Positions 8,507 to 17,245 of a stretch of DNA of 64,000 nt are shown here, one piece after another; position 1 is the first letter of the stretch; each line of letters starts with the position of its first letter. A program made the position numbers and the translations under genes. Source of the stretch: Sciscionella marina DSM 45152 (GTDB taxonomy: Bacteria > Actinomycetota > Actinomycetes > Mycobacteriales > Pseudonocardiaceae); NCBI RefSeq assembly GCF_000379465.1, contig NZ_KB905395.1:20272-84271 (forward strand), in the 5' to 3' direction. A model generated the notes under the pieces. The model worked only from the letters and a program-made list of their open reading frames with translations, had not been told where the DNA came from and did not search any database.

Positions 8507-9500
8507 ATGTATCGTGACGAGTCACCTACGCCCGAGTTCCGTACCCATGAGGAACTGGTGCAGTATCTTCCGCGCGTGTTGGACCACTATCCCGCCCAAG
8601 CAGTGGTTGTTCTTGGATTCGGCACGGACGACGGCTTACGTACCAGCGTTGGAGCTTGAAATCGAAGACTTCGATCGAAACTATACGCAACTGGCACTGG
8701 ACGTCCTTATTCGTGAGGGTGCATCGTCTGTTCAGCTTGTGGTGATCGCGCTCAGCGGTGACGACGAAACTCCCCCTTTTACCGACATGGTGGCGCAGGC
8801 TCCTGAGCTGGCGGGCGAGATGGGGATCGGTATCAGGACGCCGTTATGGGCACGGTTAATCGACTCGGGCGAGGTTATCCGAAGCTACGATGATCCCGAT
8901 TACGTCGGCATCATCCGCGCTCCCGAGGAACAGCCGGTTTACCGTGAGGAGTTCGGCGGGCAGATCTCGCCACAGCTGCGGTCATACCTGATGCGCCAGT
9001 TGGAGCCTGGCGCGAGTCAGACCGTGCTCGACGAACGCACCAGCAGGATTTTCGAAGCATTGGAAGTTCCACCGCACCGGATGCGGCACGCACTGCTTGC
9101 TGCGATCGAGGACTCCCGCAAGGGGCTCCCGATTGCTTTCGAGGCCGATCTCGTGCTGGTGGGTGCTGCGTTCCCTTCGCCCTTGCACTACTGCCACGTC
9201 GCCCCCTATTTGCGTGACGATGACTTCGTAATGACGTTGTTGCGGAACCTGGTGCGAGACCTGCCGGGGCGGTTTCGTGCTAATCCCGCAGCGATGTTGG
9301 CACTGTGGCAGATGCTGCGCGGTCGGCTCGACCACGCGAACGTGAGCGTCGGGGTCTGTTTTGATGCGGAGCCGGAGAACCCGATCGGCCATCTCCTCAA
9401 CCTCCTCGGGCGCACCGGTACATCGGTCGAGCAGTTGTGGAGTGCGATCTGTTCGACGAGCGAGGAGCAATTGAGTTCATCCCGGGAGGATGATTCGTAG
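8507..9500 (+). pseudogene. Second DUF4192 gene, frameshifted near the 5' end
   Basis: From the ATG at 8507 (AAAGGA eight bases upstream) the frame reads a proper DUF4192 N-terminus: EELVQYLPRVLDHYPAQAVVVLGFG. It meets a TGA near 8655. The rest of the family sequence (ALELEIEDFD, LDVLIREGASSVQLVVIAL, then the helical C-terminal half) continues in another frame to 9500. One indel between about 8620 and 8650 therefore splits the gene. No homopolymer is present there. It may be true decay, a sequencing error or a frameshift site. It is a diverged paralogue of the gene at 6768, of similar length. Confidence 0.7.
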
Positions 9501-9524
9501 CCAATCCGGCAGGCAGCCACATCG

Positions 9525-9555
9525 GTGGGGCGGCATCATGGTGATGCCGCCCCAC
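9525..9555. terminator. Bidirectional 14-bp hairpin between convergent genes
   Basis: GTGGGGCGGCATCA pairs perfectly with its complement around a 3-base loop. It lies 25 bases after the DUF4192 stop, and it contains the stop codon of the leftward gene at 9536, so it can end both transcripts. Confidence 0.75.
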
Positions 9556-10078
9556 CGTCGTGTTCGGCACCGGTCGTGGTGTCCTCGGCTTCCGAGGGGT
9601 CTGCCGCGGGTCGCGCGTCCTGATCTACGGCCCGCGCCGTGCGAGGCCTGGGGCTCCTGAGAGGCGAGGTGCGTTCCGCTTGCGGTGCTGTTGGATTGGC
9701 TTGCTCGCCGCTCGTTCGGTTGGGGCCTCGGCGGGGTGGGCGCAGCGGTTCGCGCGCGTCTAGTTGTTCTTGGGTGAGTCCGGCTTTTCGTGCGGCACGG
9801 TAGGCTTCGCGCCAGGCGCGAGTGCGGTTTCGTATCTCGTCGCGCGCTTCTCGGCGGGCGCGTGCCTTGTCTCGTCGTGCTTGGGCGCGGATCTCGGCGA
9901 TTCGCCGTGCCGCTTCGTCTGCGATCCGGGTGACTTCCTCTTCTCCTGCTGCCCGGACACTGGCGGTGTCTTTTGCCTTTGCGGCGGCCAGGACGAGGTT
10001 TTCCACGGCGTCGATTTGCGGCGCGACGATCTTCAGTGCTTCGTTATGCACGGTGCTGCGTGTTGTTTTCTCCCCCAT
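9536..10078 (-). CDS. Basic coiled-coil protein of the mobilisation block
   Basis: A 180-residue protein. Residues about 20-110 are a charged, alanine-rich coiled coil (EEEVTRIADEAARRIAEIRAQ, then ARREARDEIRNRTRAWREAYRAARKAG). The last 70 residues are a disordered tail rich in Pro, Arg and Ser. It is transcribed away from the candidate oriT and MobC gene, so the oriT lies in its promoter region. The composition would suit a relaxosome or replication accessory factor, but no family is recognised. Its stop codon lies inside the terminator stem. Confidence 0.6.
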   Translation of the reverse strand: MGEKTTRSTVHNEALKIVAPQIDAVENLVLAAAKAKDTASVRAAGEEEVTRIADEAARRIAEIRAQARRDKARARREARDEIRNRTRAWREAYRAARKAGLTQEQLDAREPLRPPRRGPNRTSGEQANPTAPQAERTSPLRSPRPRTARAVDQDARPAADPSEAEDTTTGAEHDGGAASP

Positions 10079-10254
10079 AGCGTCGAGGATACCCCGGGCA
10101 GGGCGTCGACGTCGAGGTGCAAGGTCGTCTTATCGATGCGGTTGCGCTGTTTGGTTTTCGCTGATTTGATGCGGATTTGACGCGTAGTTTTGCGGTGGGC
10201 TAAGTTGTTCCTGAATCCGGAGCAAGTTGAGTCAATTTCGGCCGACATTGACTG

Positions 10255-10329
10255 TGCCACACCACAGGTGTGGCATGCTGATGCTAGGTCGCATCAGCGA
10301 TGGGTGTCCGGCACCTGGCGGTGCCGGAC
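10255..10329 (+). other. oriT: Candidate origin of transfer (three consecutive hairpins)
   Basis: Three perfect inverted repeats occur in 75 bases: 10255-10263 / 10267-10275 (9-bp stem, 3-base loop), 10277-10284 / 10291-10298 (8-bp stem, 6-base loop) and 10306-10314 / 10321-10329 (9-bp stem, 6-base loop). They lie just upstream of the MobC-like and relaxase genes, where oriT is usually found. The nick site cannot be fixed by reading. Confidence 0.55.
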
Positions 10330-10358
10330 GAACGTTGAACGAATTGCTTGGGGGAATT

Positions 10359-10754
10359 GTGGGAAAGCATGATGGGCGCGGCTATCGCAGCCGCGGTAGC
10401 GAGCCGCATAGCGTGGAAGTGAAGGTGTATTTCGCCCCGAGCGAGGTCGCCGATATTCAGGTCGCTTCGGCGCGTGCGGAGTTGAGGGTGGGTTCGTGGA
10501 TCGCGCAGACGGCTGCTCAGGTGGCTCGGGCGCGTCGGCTGGGTGAGCGGATTGATTTCGATCGGCTGATCGAGCTGGTGGCCGTGTTGCAACGGCACGA
10601 GCGTGGGGTTTCTGCTCTGGTGGCGCATGTCGCGCGTATCGCCACCACAGGCGGGGACTCGGACGGCGAGGCGCAGCGGTTGGTCGGTGCGGCACGGCGC
10701 ACGCTCTGGCAGCTGGACGAGTTGCTGCGGGCCGTACGGGTCCATATTCAGTAG
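10359..10754 (+). CDS. MobC-like relaxosome accessory protein
   Basis: A 131-residue protein starting at GTG 10359, with GGGGG five bases upstream. The core VEVKVYFAPSEVADIQVAS, followed by a long helix (WIAQTAAQVARARRLG), fits the ribbon-helix-helix and helical layout of plasmid mobilisation proteins that bind oriT and help the relaxase nick. The C-terminal half is helical. It lies directly after the three-hairpin region and 22 bases before the relaxase, so the two form an operon. The frame could start at 10227, but that would run through the hairpins. Confidence 0.65.
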   Translation: MGKHDGRGYRSRGSEPHSVEVKVYFAPSEVADIQVASARAELRVGSWIAQTAAQVARARRLGERIDFDRLIELVAVLQRHERGVSALVAHVARIATTGGDSDGEAQRLVGAARRTLWQLDELLRAVRVHIQ

Positions 10755-10776
10755 CACGCGGACACGGGGGCTTTCG

Positions 10777-12303
10777 ATGATCGCGATTTCCTACGATGGA
10801 TGGGATCCGGCCGGGTTGGTGCGTTACCTGCTCGGGCCCGGCCGGTACGAGGAGCACATCAATCCGCGGGTGATCGCGGGCTCGCGTCCACCCGAGCTGC
10901 TTGATCCGCGCCCCGTCACCGTCATGGATGGCGCTCCCGAGAGCGTCGGGCTGAAGGCATTCGATCCGGCGGGATTGCAGGCCCTGTACACGTATCTGGA
11001 GACTGGGGTGCGCGAGGCGGGTCTTCCGCTGCGTACTCCGGGCCCGGATTCATTGTTCGCGGGGCGAGAAGGATATGTGTGGCACACCCCGGTACGCCTA
11101 GCACCGGAGGACCCGATCCTTGACGATCAAACCTGGGCGCGGATCGCGCACCGGTTGATGCGCGCGACCGGGATCGATCAGGCTGGGTGCCGGTGGGTCG
11201 CGATCCGGCACGGCGAGGACCACATTCACCTGGCCGCAGTGTTGGTGCACTGGCGTGATGGCCAGTGGCGTCGGTTCTATCCGGGGTTGTGGAAGCGACG
11301 CCTGCGTGAGGAGGTGCGGCGGATCGAGCGCGAGATGGGGTTGCGCGAGACCGCGGACGCCGATCGCACGGCGACTCCAGCGTTGACCAAGGGGGAATGG
11401 CGTCGAGCCAAGCGCACCGGAGCCGAGCCGGCGCGGGTGTGGTTGCGCCGCCGGGTCAGCCAGCTCGCCGCGACCGTCACCGGTGCCGCGGAGTTCGATG
11501 CTGGGTTGCGGCGCGAGGGGATCATGGTTCGCTACCGGTACGACAAGCAGGGCGACACCGTTGGGTATTCGGTCGCGGCCCCCTGGCAAGCATCCGCGAC
11601 AGGGATGGTGCTGTATTCGGGTGCGAAGCTGGCCCCGGAGCTGACCTGGCCGAAACTTCTCCAGCGCTGGACGACCACACCGTCGGTCGAGACCGTGCCG
11701 CGCCAGCACCATGACCGAGTGTCCCCGCAGGATCGCCAAGCCGTCCTCGACGAGGCGACACGCATTGTCGAGGACGCTGCGGCCACGATCCGCGCCGAGC
11801 CCGCGCACGGCGCGGCGATCGGGTGGGCCGCCGGGGAGATGTTGCATGCCATGGCGCGGACCGCCGAGTTCCCTGCCATAGGAGGGTTCACGGCGGCCGC
11901 CGAACAACTCGGCCCCGCCACCCGTACCCCGCATCAGGTTCTGCCGGATCGTCTCGCGCTCGCGGGCGTGTCCCGCCACCTCCGCGGACTGGCGCGCCGG
12001 TTGGCTTCGATCAACGCGTTTCCACCACCAGGGCGCGGATCAAGTGCGACCGCGCAGGCACAGTTCACGCTCGCGCTGGCCAGCCTGCTCGCCGAGATCG
12101 GTGCCTGGTATCAGAATCGCGACCGTGCCCCACAAGCACGTGCCGCCTGTCAGGGAACGGCTTCCCTGCGGCGCACGCCATCCAGGGGCTCTCCCGCCAC
12201 ACCGATGGCTGTCGAGTCGCAGGGGCACGCGCCCGTATCGCAACGTGCCTCCCGTGGACCACAGCCCGGTACCCAGTGGCCACGGGCACCACGGCGCAGC
12301 TAA
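10777..12303 (+). CDS. Relaxase / mobilisation nuclease
   Basis: A 508-residue relaxase that nicks oriT and pilots the strand into the recipient. The N-terminus follows the actinobacterial relaxase pattern (GLVRYLLGPGRYEEHINP). The metal-binding histidine cluster is H145-G-E-D-H149-I-H151. The nucleophilic tyrosine is probably among Tyr6, Tyr17 or Tyr24, which cannot be decided by eye. A basic helical middle (about 175-240) and an arginine-rich tail follow. ATG 10777 is chosen because of GGGGG six bases upstream. The protein has no fused helicase domain and depends on the coupling protein at 42459. Confidence 0.85.
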   Translation: MIAISYDGWDPAGLVRYLLGPGRYEEHINPRVIAGSRPPELLDPRPVTVMDGAPESVGLKAFDPAGLQALYTYLETGVREAGLPLRTPGPDSLFAGREGYVWHTPVRLAPEDPILDDQTWARIAHRLMRATGIDQAGCRWVAIRHGEDHIHLAAVLVHWRDGQWRRFYPGLWKRRLREEVRRIEREMGLRETADADRTATPALTKGEWRRAKRTGAEPARVWLRRRVSQLAATVTGAAEFDAGLRREGIMVRYRYDKQGDTVGYSVAAPWQASATGMVLYSGAKLAPELTWPKLLQRWTTTPSVETVPRQHHDRVSPQDRQAVLDEATRIVEDAAATIRAEPAHGAAIGWAAGEMLHAMARTAEFPAIGGFTAAAEQLGPATRTPHQVLPDRLALAGVSRHLRGLARRLASINAFPPPGRGSSATAQAQFTLALASLLAEIGAWYQNRDRAPQARAACQGTASLRRTPSRGSPATPMAVESQGHAPVSQRASRGPQPGTQWPRAPRRS

Positions 12304-12346
12304 ATCCAAACCCCACGCACCTCGCATTCAGGGGTATTCTCGAAAG

Positions 12347-12375
12347 AGAGTATGCCCTGGGTGTCCGCATACTCT
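12347..12375 (+). promoter_or_regulatory. Inverted repeat, possible operator
   Basis: AGAGTATGC and GCATACTCT are perfect complements separated by 11 bases. They lie 45 bases upstream of the gene at 12420 and 44 bases after the relaxase stop. The dyad and AT-rich flanks suit a repressor site or promoter overlap. Confidence 0.4.
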
Positions 12376-12419
12376 GGGGGAATTTCTCGTTGTGAATACC
12401 GATTTGGGGGAGATATCTG

Positions 12420-13952
12420 ATGAGCGAAGACGCGCCGACCCTGGCTCCAACCGCGCAGGAACTCTGGCAGTGGGCCCAAGCGCTGGGAATGGTCCGCGAT
12501 TCCCTGGCCCGCGCCCGCGAGCGGCGAGGACGACTCGCGCATGCCGAGGATGAACACGCCGCCCGTCTCGACGAAGCCCGAGAACGCCCGCCCGCACGGG
12601 CCATGACGACCGCAGAACAGGAACGGTGGGCCGCCGCGCTCGGTGAAAGCGCCTATCCCGGCTGGCAGCAGAAGCCGATCAGCGTCCAAACAGGTCCCCT
12701 GCCTGGCGAGGACGACAACACCATCGTCGGCTGGGGTGTGCATGCCACCAGCTGGGATCGCCGCGGCCTGCCCACCGCATCCGCGTGGGTAGTGTGCCGC
12801 GACCATGAAGACGCCAAATCGATCGCGACCATGTTGCGCAACCAGCCAAGCAAAGACGCGGTTATCGCCTTACACACAGCCGCAACAGCAACCCCAGCGG
12901 GCGCATTGACCGCAGCCCAGCGGCGCAGTCCCGCCGCCGAACCCATCCAACGCGGCCAACAACCGCCGTCGCTGCCTGTGGAAGCGTGGGAGGCCGCCCT
13001 TCGCGCCGAGCTACCGGACAGACTGACGAGTCAGGTGATCGTCCACGACCCGAACCATCCACATTTCGGTGCCTCGCGGCAGCTCTATGCCAAGGCAGTC
13101 GAGGAAGTTGATCGAGTCGGCGCGGACCCTGCCCGGTTAGCCCGGTTGATCCACACCGTGCCGAGCTGGACCGACAAGGTGCGCAATCCCCCATCCCTGG
13201 CGCACTGGGCGATCGCCGAATCGAGCACCAGCCCCAGCTACGAACAACTGGTCCGAGCCGACCCGACCACCGAACACAACACCAACACCAGCACCAGCAG
13301 CGAGACGCAGACGACGCCCACCCGGATCGACACCATCCACACTCACGAGCAGGCACTCGGATGGGCTCACGGCCTCCAGGCGAACAACCCCATGGACCGG
13401 CTCGCCGCGAAACAAGGATTCGGCCACTTCGGTTCCGACGTCGATGCGATGCTCACCGCGAAGTTTCCCGGGCTCCTCGACTCGACCCGCCAAGCCGCGG
13501 ACGCCCAACGCGCAAACCCGACGAAGATCTCCAGCGAGGGACAGCCAGTCCTACGACCCGATCCCGCCGAGCTAGTGGCTCACGTCGAAACCCTGGAACC
13601 TGACAAGCCCGTCGATCGGCTTGCCGCGCGCACGATGCTCGGGCGCTCCAGCACCACCGTTGACGCCGCGATCGCTTACCGCTTCAGCGACGACCCGGCA
13701 GTCGCCGAACGCCTCGCTGAACTGTATCCGGACGGGATACCCGACACGCCCCTGTGGCAGCGCGCCCAAACCGACCAGGAACACGCCGCCGACGAACACT
13801 CGGTCGCAGACGACCCGGCAACGACCGTGCGCGAAGACCAAGAACACGAACCACTCGCTGAACAGCTCGATGGCCTCGCCGCCAGCGAACGAGCCATCGC
13901 CCGCCGCAGCGCCCACAAACCACCCCAACCGACCGTACGGCGAAGCCGCTGA
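12420..13952 (+). CDS. Hypothetical protein with duplicated C-terminal module
   Basis: A 510-residue soluble protein without recognisable catalytic motifs. The N-terminal 60 residues are a charged coiled coil. Residues about 75-150 form a small domain (IVGWGVHATSW, WVVCRDHEDAKSIATMLRN). The C-terminal third has two related segments: HEQALGWAHGL then NPMDRLAAKQGFGHFGSDVDAML, and VAHVETLEPDKPVDRLAARTMLGRSSTTVDAAI. The start has GGGGGAG nine bases upstream. It sits between the relaxase and the twin DnaB-N protein, so a role in transfer or plasmid DNA metabolism is likely but unproven. Confidence 0.65.
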   Translation: MSEDAPTLAPTAQELWQWAQALGMVRDSLARARERRGRLAHAEDEHAARLDEARERPPARAMTTAEQERWAAALGESAYPGWQQKPISVQTGPLPGEDDNTIVGWGVHATSWDRRGLPTASAWVVCRDHEDAKSIATMLRNQPSKDAVIALHTAATATPAGALTAAQRRSPAAEPIQRGQQPPSLPVEAWEAALRAELPDRLTSQVIVHDPNHPHFGASRQLYAKAVEEVDRVGADPARLARLIHTVPSWTDKVRNPPSLAHWAIAESSTSPSYEQLVRADPTTEHNTNTSTSSETQTTPTRIDTIHTHEQALGWAHGLQANNPMDRLAAKQGFGHFGSDVDAMLTAKFPGLLDSTRQAADAQRANPTKISSEGQPVLRPDPAELVAHVETLEPDKPVDRLAARTMLGRSSTTVDAAIAYRFSDDPAVAERLAELYPDGIPDTPLWQRAQTDQEHAADEHSVADDPATTVREDQEHEPLAEQLDGLAASERAIARRSAHKPPQPTVRRSR

Positions 13953-13982
13953 CCAACCATTGGCTCACGCCCAGGGGGAACC

Positions 13983-15509
13983 GTGACACAAGCAACCGAA
14001 CCCAATCCAAACGAGGACATTAAGGAAGTCCTCACCGATGAACAGATCGCCGAGCGCGCCACCACGAAAGCCCGCGAACTCGCCCAGTTACTCCACGAGG
14101 CACATGACTCCGATCACCTGCGCGCCGAACGGCTCGACATCGATATCCTCGCGCATCGGTTCATCGACAACCAGGCCTGGGACACCGACACCACAGCCGC
14201 GGACGTGCTCATCCGCGAAGCCGCCCAACTCCGCACCACCGAGAACCCCACCGAGGCTGCCCTCGCCGCCGCCGCGCAATGCGAAACCATCGCCGTACGA
14301 TTGGCCGAACTGGGCGGATTCACCCTTCGCACCGCCGAACAACTCGACCACACCGACACCGCACAACCACCTGTCGCCGACCAGACCACCAACACCAGCC
14401 TGACCGGCGCCCCCGAACAGCCCAGTGGTCCCGGGGACAACCTGCCCGACCAAGTCGCCGAGCAAGCCCTGCTCGGTAGCCTGCTCCACGCCCCCGATGT
14501 GGTCCCCGAGATCGCTAAATTCCTACGCGCCGACGACTTCTCCGATCCACGCCTGGCGGCAACCTACACGACCATCACCACGCTCCACGACGTCGGTGAA
14601 CTCATCGACGTTTCCACCTACGAATCCTCAGCCGATCGCCAGAAGGCCTCCCACACCAACCACCAGCGCGTCCTCTCCGAGCTCCGACAGAACCAACCCT
14701 CGACTCGACCAGCTTCCCTAATCGCCGATCTCACCACCGCGGCCCACCACGACAACACCGGAAACCTCCTCACACCGGATGCGCAGCTGCGAATGGCGCG
14801 CACCGTGCTCGCCGACGCCGCGCGGCGCGCCGTCACCCAAGCCGGGATCCGTACCCACCGAGCCGCGCGCGCCACCCGATGGGGCGTACACCGCCAACAC
14901 AGCATCGACACCGCGACCACCGTCCTTGCCGAACTCGACACCCTCGCCCAACGCCTTGGCGCCGCCGGTCACCCCACCAGCCACGACGCAGCAAGCCAGC
15001 TAAACGGGCTCCTCGACCAGTCCCGACCCGACCGCGCTTCCACCCGCTTCACCGGGCTGTTCACCCGCCGCGCCGAACGCGACCTCATCCACCTCGCCCT
15101 GCGCGGCAACACCGAAGTACTCCGCTTCATCCCACAAGACTTCGCCAACCGCGCCCACGCCAACACATGGCGCGCCATTCAAGCCCTCTATGACCGCCGC
15201 GAACCCGTCAACTACGTGTCCGTCTACACCGAAACCCGCGCCCTGCCAGCACGACACCGCACCACCCTGTCCGCCCAACAACTCCAACACCTCGAACAAC
15301 GCGACCTCATCAGCGCGGTCAGCATGACCCGATCCCTCGAAACCATCGCCAAATCCGCACTCCGCCGCAACGCAGCAACGCTGGAAACCAGCCTCCACGA
15401 TGTGGCCACCAACCGAGATCTCTCCTCCAGCACCGTCGTCACAGCAGCCCAAGCGGGACACCGACAACTCACCAACCAAATCCAGGCTTCAGCTTCCCGA
15501 ACCCGCTAA
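13983..15509 (+). CDS. Protein with two DnaB-N-like domains and no helicase motor
   Basis: A 508-residue protein. Residues about 158-230 resemble the helical N-terminal domain of replicative helicase DnaB: VAEQALLGSLLHAPDVVPEIAKFLRADDF, then a helix containing TYTTITTLHDVGELID. A second weaker copy occupies about 358-420: ERDLIHLALRGNTEVLRFIPQDF, then TWRAIQALYDRREPVNYVSV. The DnaB ATPase domain, with its Walker motifs, is absent. DnaB-N mediates hexamer assembly and binds primase, so this protein may recruit or load host helicase or primase. That is inference. It follows the 12420 gene by 30 bases on the same strand. Confidence 0.7.
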   Translation: MTQATEPNPNEDIKEVLTDEQIAERATTKARELAQLLHEAHDSDHLRAERLDIDILAHRFIDNQAWDTDTTAADVLIREAAQLRTTENPTEAALAAAAQCETIAVRLAELGGFTLRTAEQLDHTDTAQPPVADQTTNTSLTGAPEQPSGPGDNLPDQVAEQALLGSLLHAPDVVPEIAKFLRADDFSDPRLAATYTTITTLHDVGELIDVSTYESSADRQKASHTNHQRVLSELRQNQPSTRPASLIADLTTAAHHDNTGNLLTPDAQLRMARTVLADAARRAVTQAGIRTHRAARATRWGVHRQHSIDTATTVLAELDTLAQRLGAAGHPTSHDAASQLNGLLDQSRPDRASTRFTGLFTRRAERDLIHLALRGNTEVLRFIPQDFANRAHANTWRAIQALYDRREPVNYVSVYTETRALPARHRTTLSAQQLQHLEQRDLISAVSMTRSLETIAKSALRRNAATLETSLHDVATNRDLSSSTVVTAAQAGHRQLTNQIQASASRTR

Positions 15510-15537
15510 CCCCAACCAGAAAGGCGTGTTGACCGCG

Positions 15538-15786
15538 ATGAGCACCCAACAGCCGATTCCCGAAGCCGCGATGAACCACTACCAAACCACCGGTCAAGCC
15601 ACCCCTTGGCGGCACGAACTCAACGGCGTCATACCCGAACTCGTTCACTGTGCAGGAACCTGGTGGTACCGGGATCAACAGGAAACCTACCGGCCTAGCG
15701 ATCCCGCTCGATCCAACGATCTCGGCGACTACGACCGACGTCTCGACCTTGCACACCGAGCGATTAGCGACCGTGATGTGCGCTAG
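15538..15786 (+). CDS. Small hypothetical protein
   Basis: An 82-residue protein, MSTQQPIPEAAMNHYQTTG at the N-terminus, with a Trp-rich middle (CAGTWWYRDQQETYR). The family is unknown. ATG 15538 lies 28 bases after the previous stop. GTG 15526 is an alternative with AAAGG immediately upstream. It ends tail-to-tail with the leftward HEPN-type gene, overlapping it by 23 bases. It closes the rightward mobilisation operon. Confidence 0.45.
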   Translation: MSTQQPIPEAAMNHYQTTGQATPWRHELNGVIPELVHCAGTWWYRDQQETYRPSDPARSNDLGDYDRRLDLAHRAISDRDVR

Positions 15787-17167
15787 TGCATCTATCGAAT
15801 TGCCATCTCGTGGAGCTACTGATAGTCACCGATTGAGCCGCATAGCGAACCAGCTTCACCTCCTGAGTCAAATGTTCGATCTCATCTGAGTCAGGGACGA
15901 TTACGAAACGGCCATTCGAAGCGTCGCTACTCTTCGCATGCACCAGACGGTTGCGAAGTTCATATATTCGATCGGCCACCTTCTCCACCAGTTTCTGCGC
16001 CTTGGCCGATAACGATCCGACTCCGTTAATCGTATCCCTTTTCGACAGATGCTCTTTCAGGTGTTTGTCAGACTCGATAAAACATACCAAGTCTTCTTCA
16101 GCGAGACACCGACTCAAGGTCAGCCTGATCTGCGCCTGTTCCGACCGGGTCGTCTTAAATCTGTCCTCAAGCATGGCCACAAGACTGGATACCGACTCGT
16201 GTTCGTCTACATTGAACCGGGGATGTCGCAGCCTTCGGCGCAGTTGTTCGACCGCATCCTCGCGCGAGTATAGCGGATAATGAAATTATATCACTTGATA
16301 ATAATTCAAGTACTCTACAACCGGCATGTCATAGGATCGACGCGCATGCCAGTAGTAGCTCAAGGCTTCGGCCGCATAGCGGTTTAGACTTAGACTTAAC
16401 GGTTGTTTCAAAGGCTTCTCGACATCCTCCTTGGACTCAACCTCATCCTGCGGAACTTCTTCTTCAGGTCTGAGGCATAGCTCGAAACCATGCTCAGCTA
16501 GAACATCAAGATCGTAAGATAGGGACGAGGAAATATGTTCGGCAATCCCGACCGCCTCGCACTCCGAACGCAGAGGACGCGCCAAGGAGATTTTCAATGT
16601 ATTGTAATGAAGGCCGGGAACCATGAAAAGTTCACGAGTAGGCATCAATTCACTTCGAAAACGGCCAGCCAGGGAACCGAGAGGGGATATTTCGATTGAA
16701 ATACCCTGCGCATTATTGCGCGCACTAATGCGGCGATCCGGGAAAATGGAGCGATCAATATCGTAGTTCCACCTATGCCGATAGTCGCTAGAGCGAAGAG
16801 GAAGGGATCGAATCAAGACTTCAATGTATCCCTGCCTCAGTTCAGCAAATCCAGCATACCTTCCAAGCCAAACGAGTTCGGACGAAACTGCCTGCACAAT
16901 CCTGCGAACGTCTTCAGCTGCGCTCCACCTTAAGACAACAGAAACTTCCCCACACTCGCTGGGAATGCTTAGGCGTGTCGACCATTCATGCTTGCGTTCA
17001 CGAGTTGATGAGTATTCGATTTCAAGATCCGGGCACCTTTCAGCAAGTTTAGCGTTCAGCTCGTCCATGCGTCGTTGCTCATCCAAGCGCGCTTGATCCG
17101 ATACATGAGCCTGCTCGGGCTCATTTGGTACCGTTTGGTCTTCTCGCCAGGGACCTTTGCGAGGCAT
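15764..17167 (-). pseudogene. HEPN-domain protein interrupted by one in-frame stop
   Basis: A single frame runs from ATG 17167 to a stop at 15764. It would encode 467 residues but is broken by one TAA at 16286-16288, which reads YYQVI-stop-FHYPLYSRED. Relatives of this layout would have a residue such as Glu there. The first 290 residues are an N-terminal recognition-like domain. The downstream part is helical and carries RNRLVH, an R-x4-H signature of HEPN ribonucleases. HEPN proteins of this size often act in abortive infection. The region is visibly AT-richer than its neighbours, a sign of recent acquisition. A functional protein would need readthrough or reversion. Confidence 0.65.
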
Positions 17168-17245
17168 CCCTTCACCCCTTTTCTGTCGACTGCACCACAG
17201 GAATCCTGGCAGATCGCGGTCGACGTGTCAGTACCCCTCAGTTTG

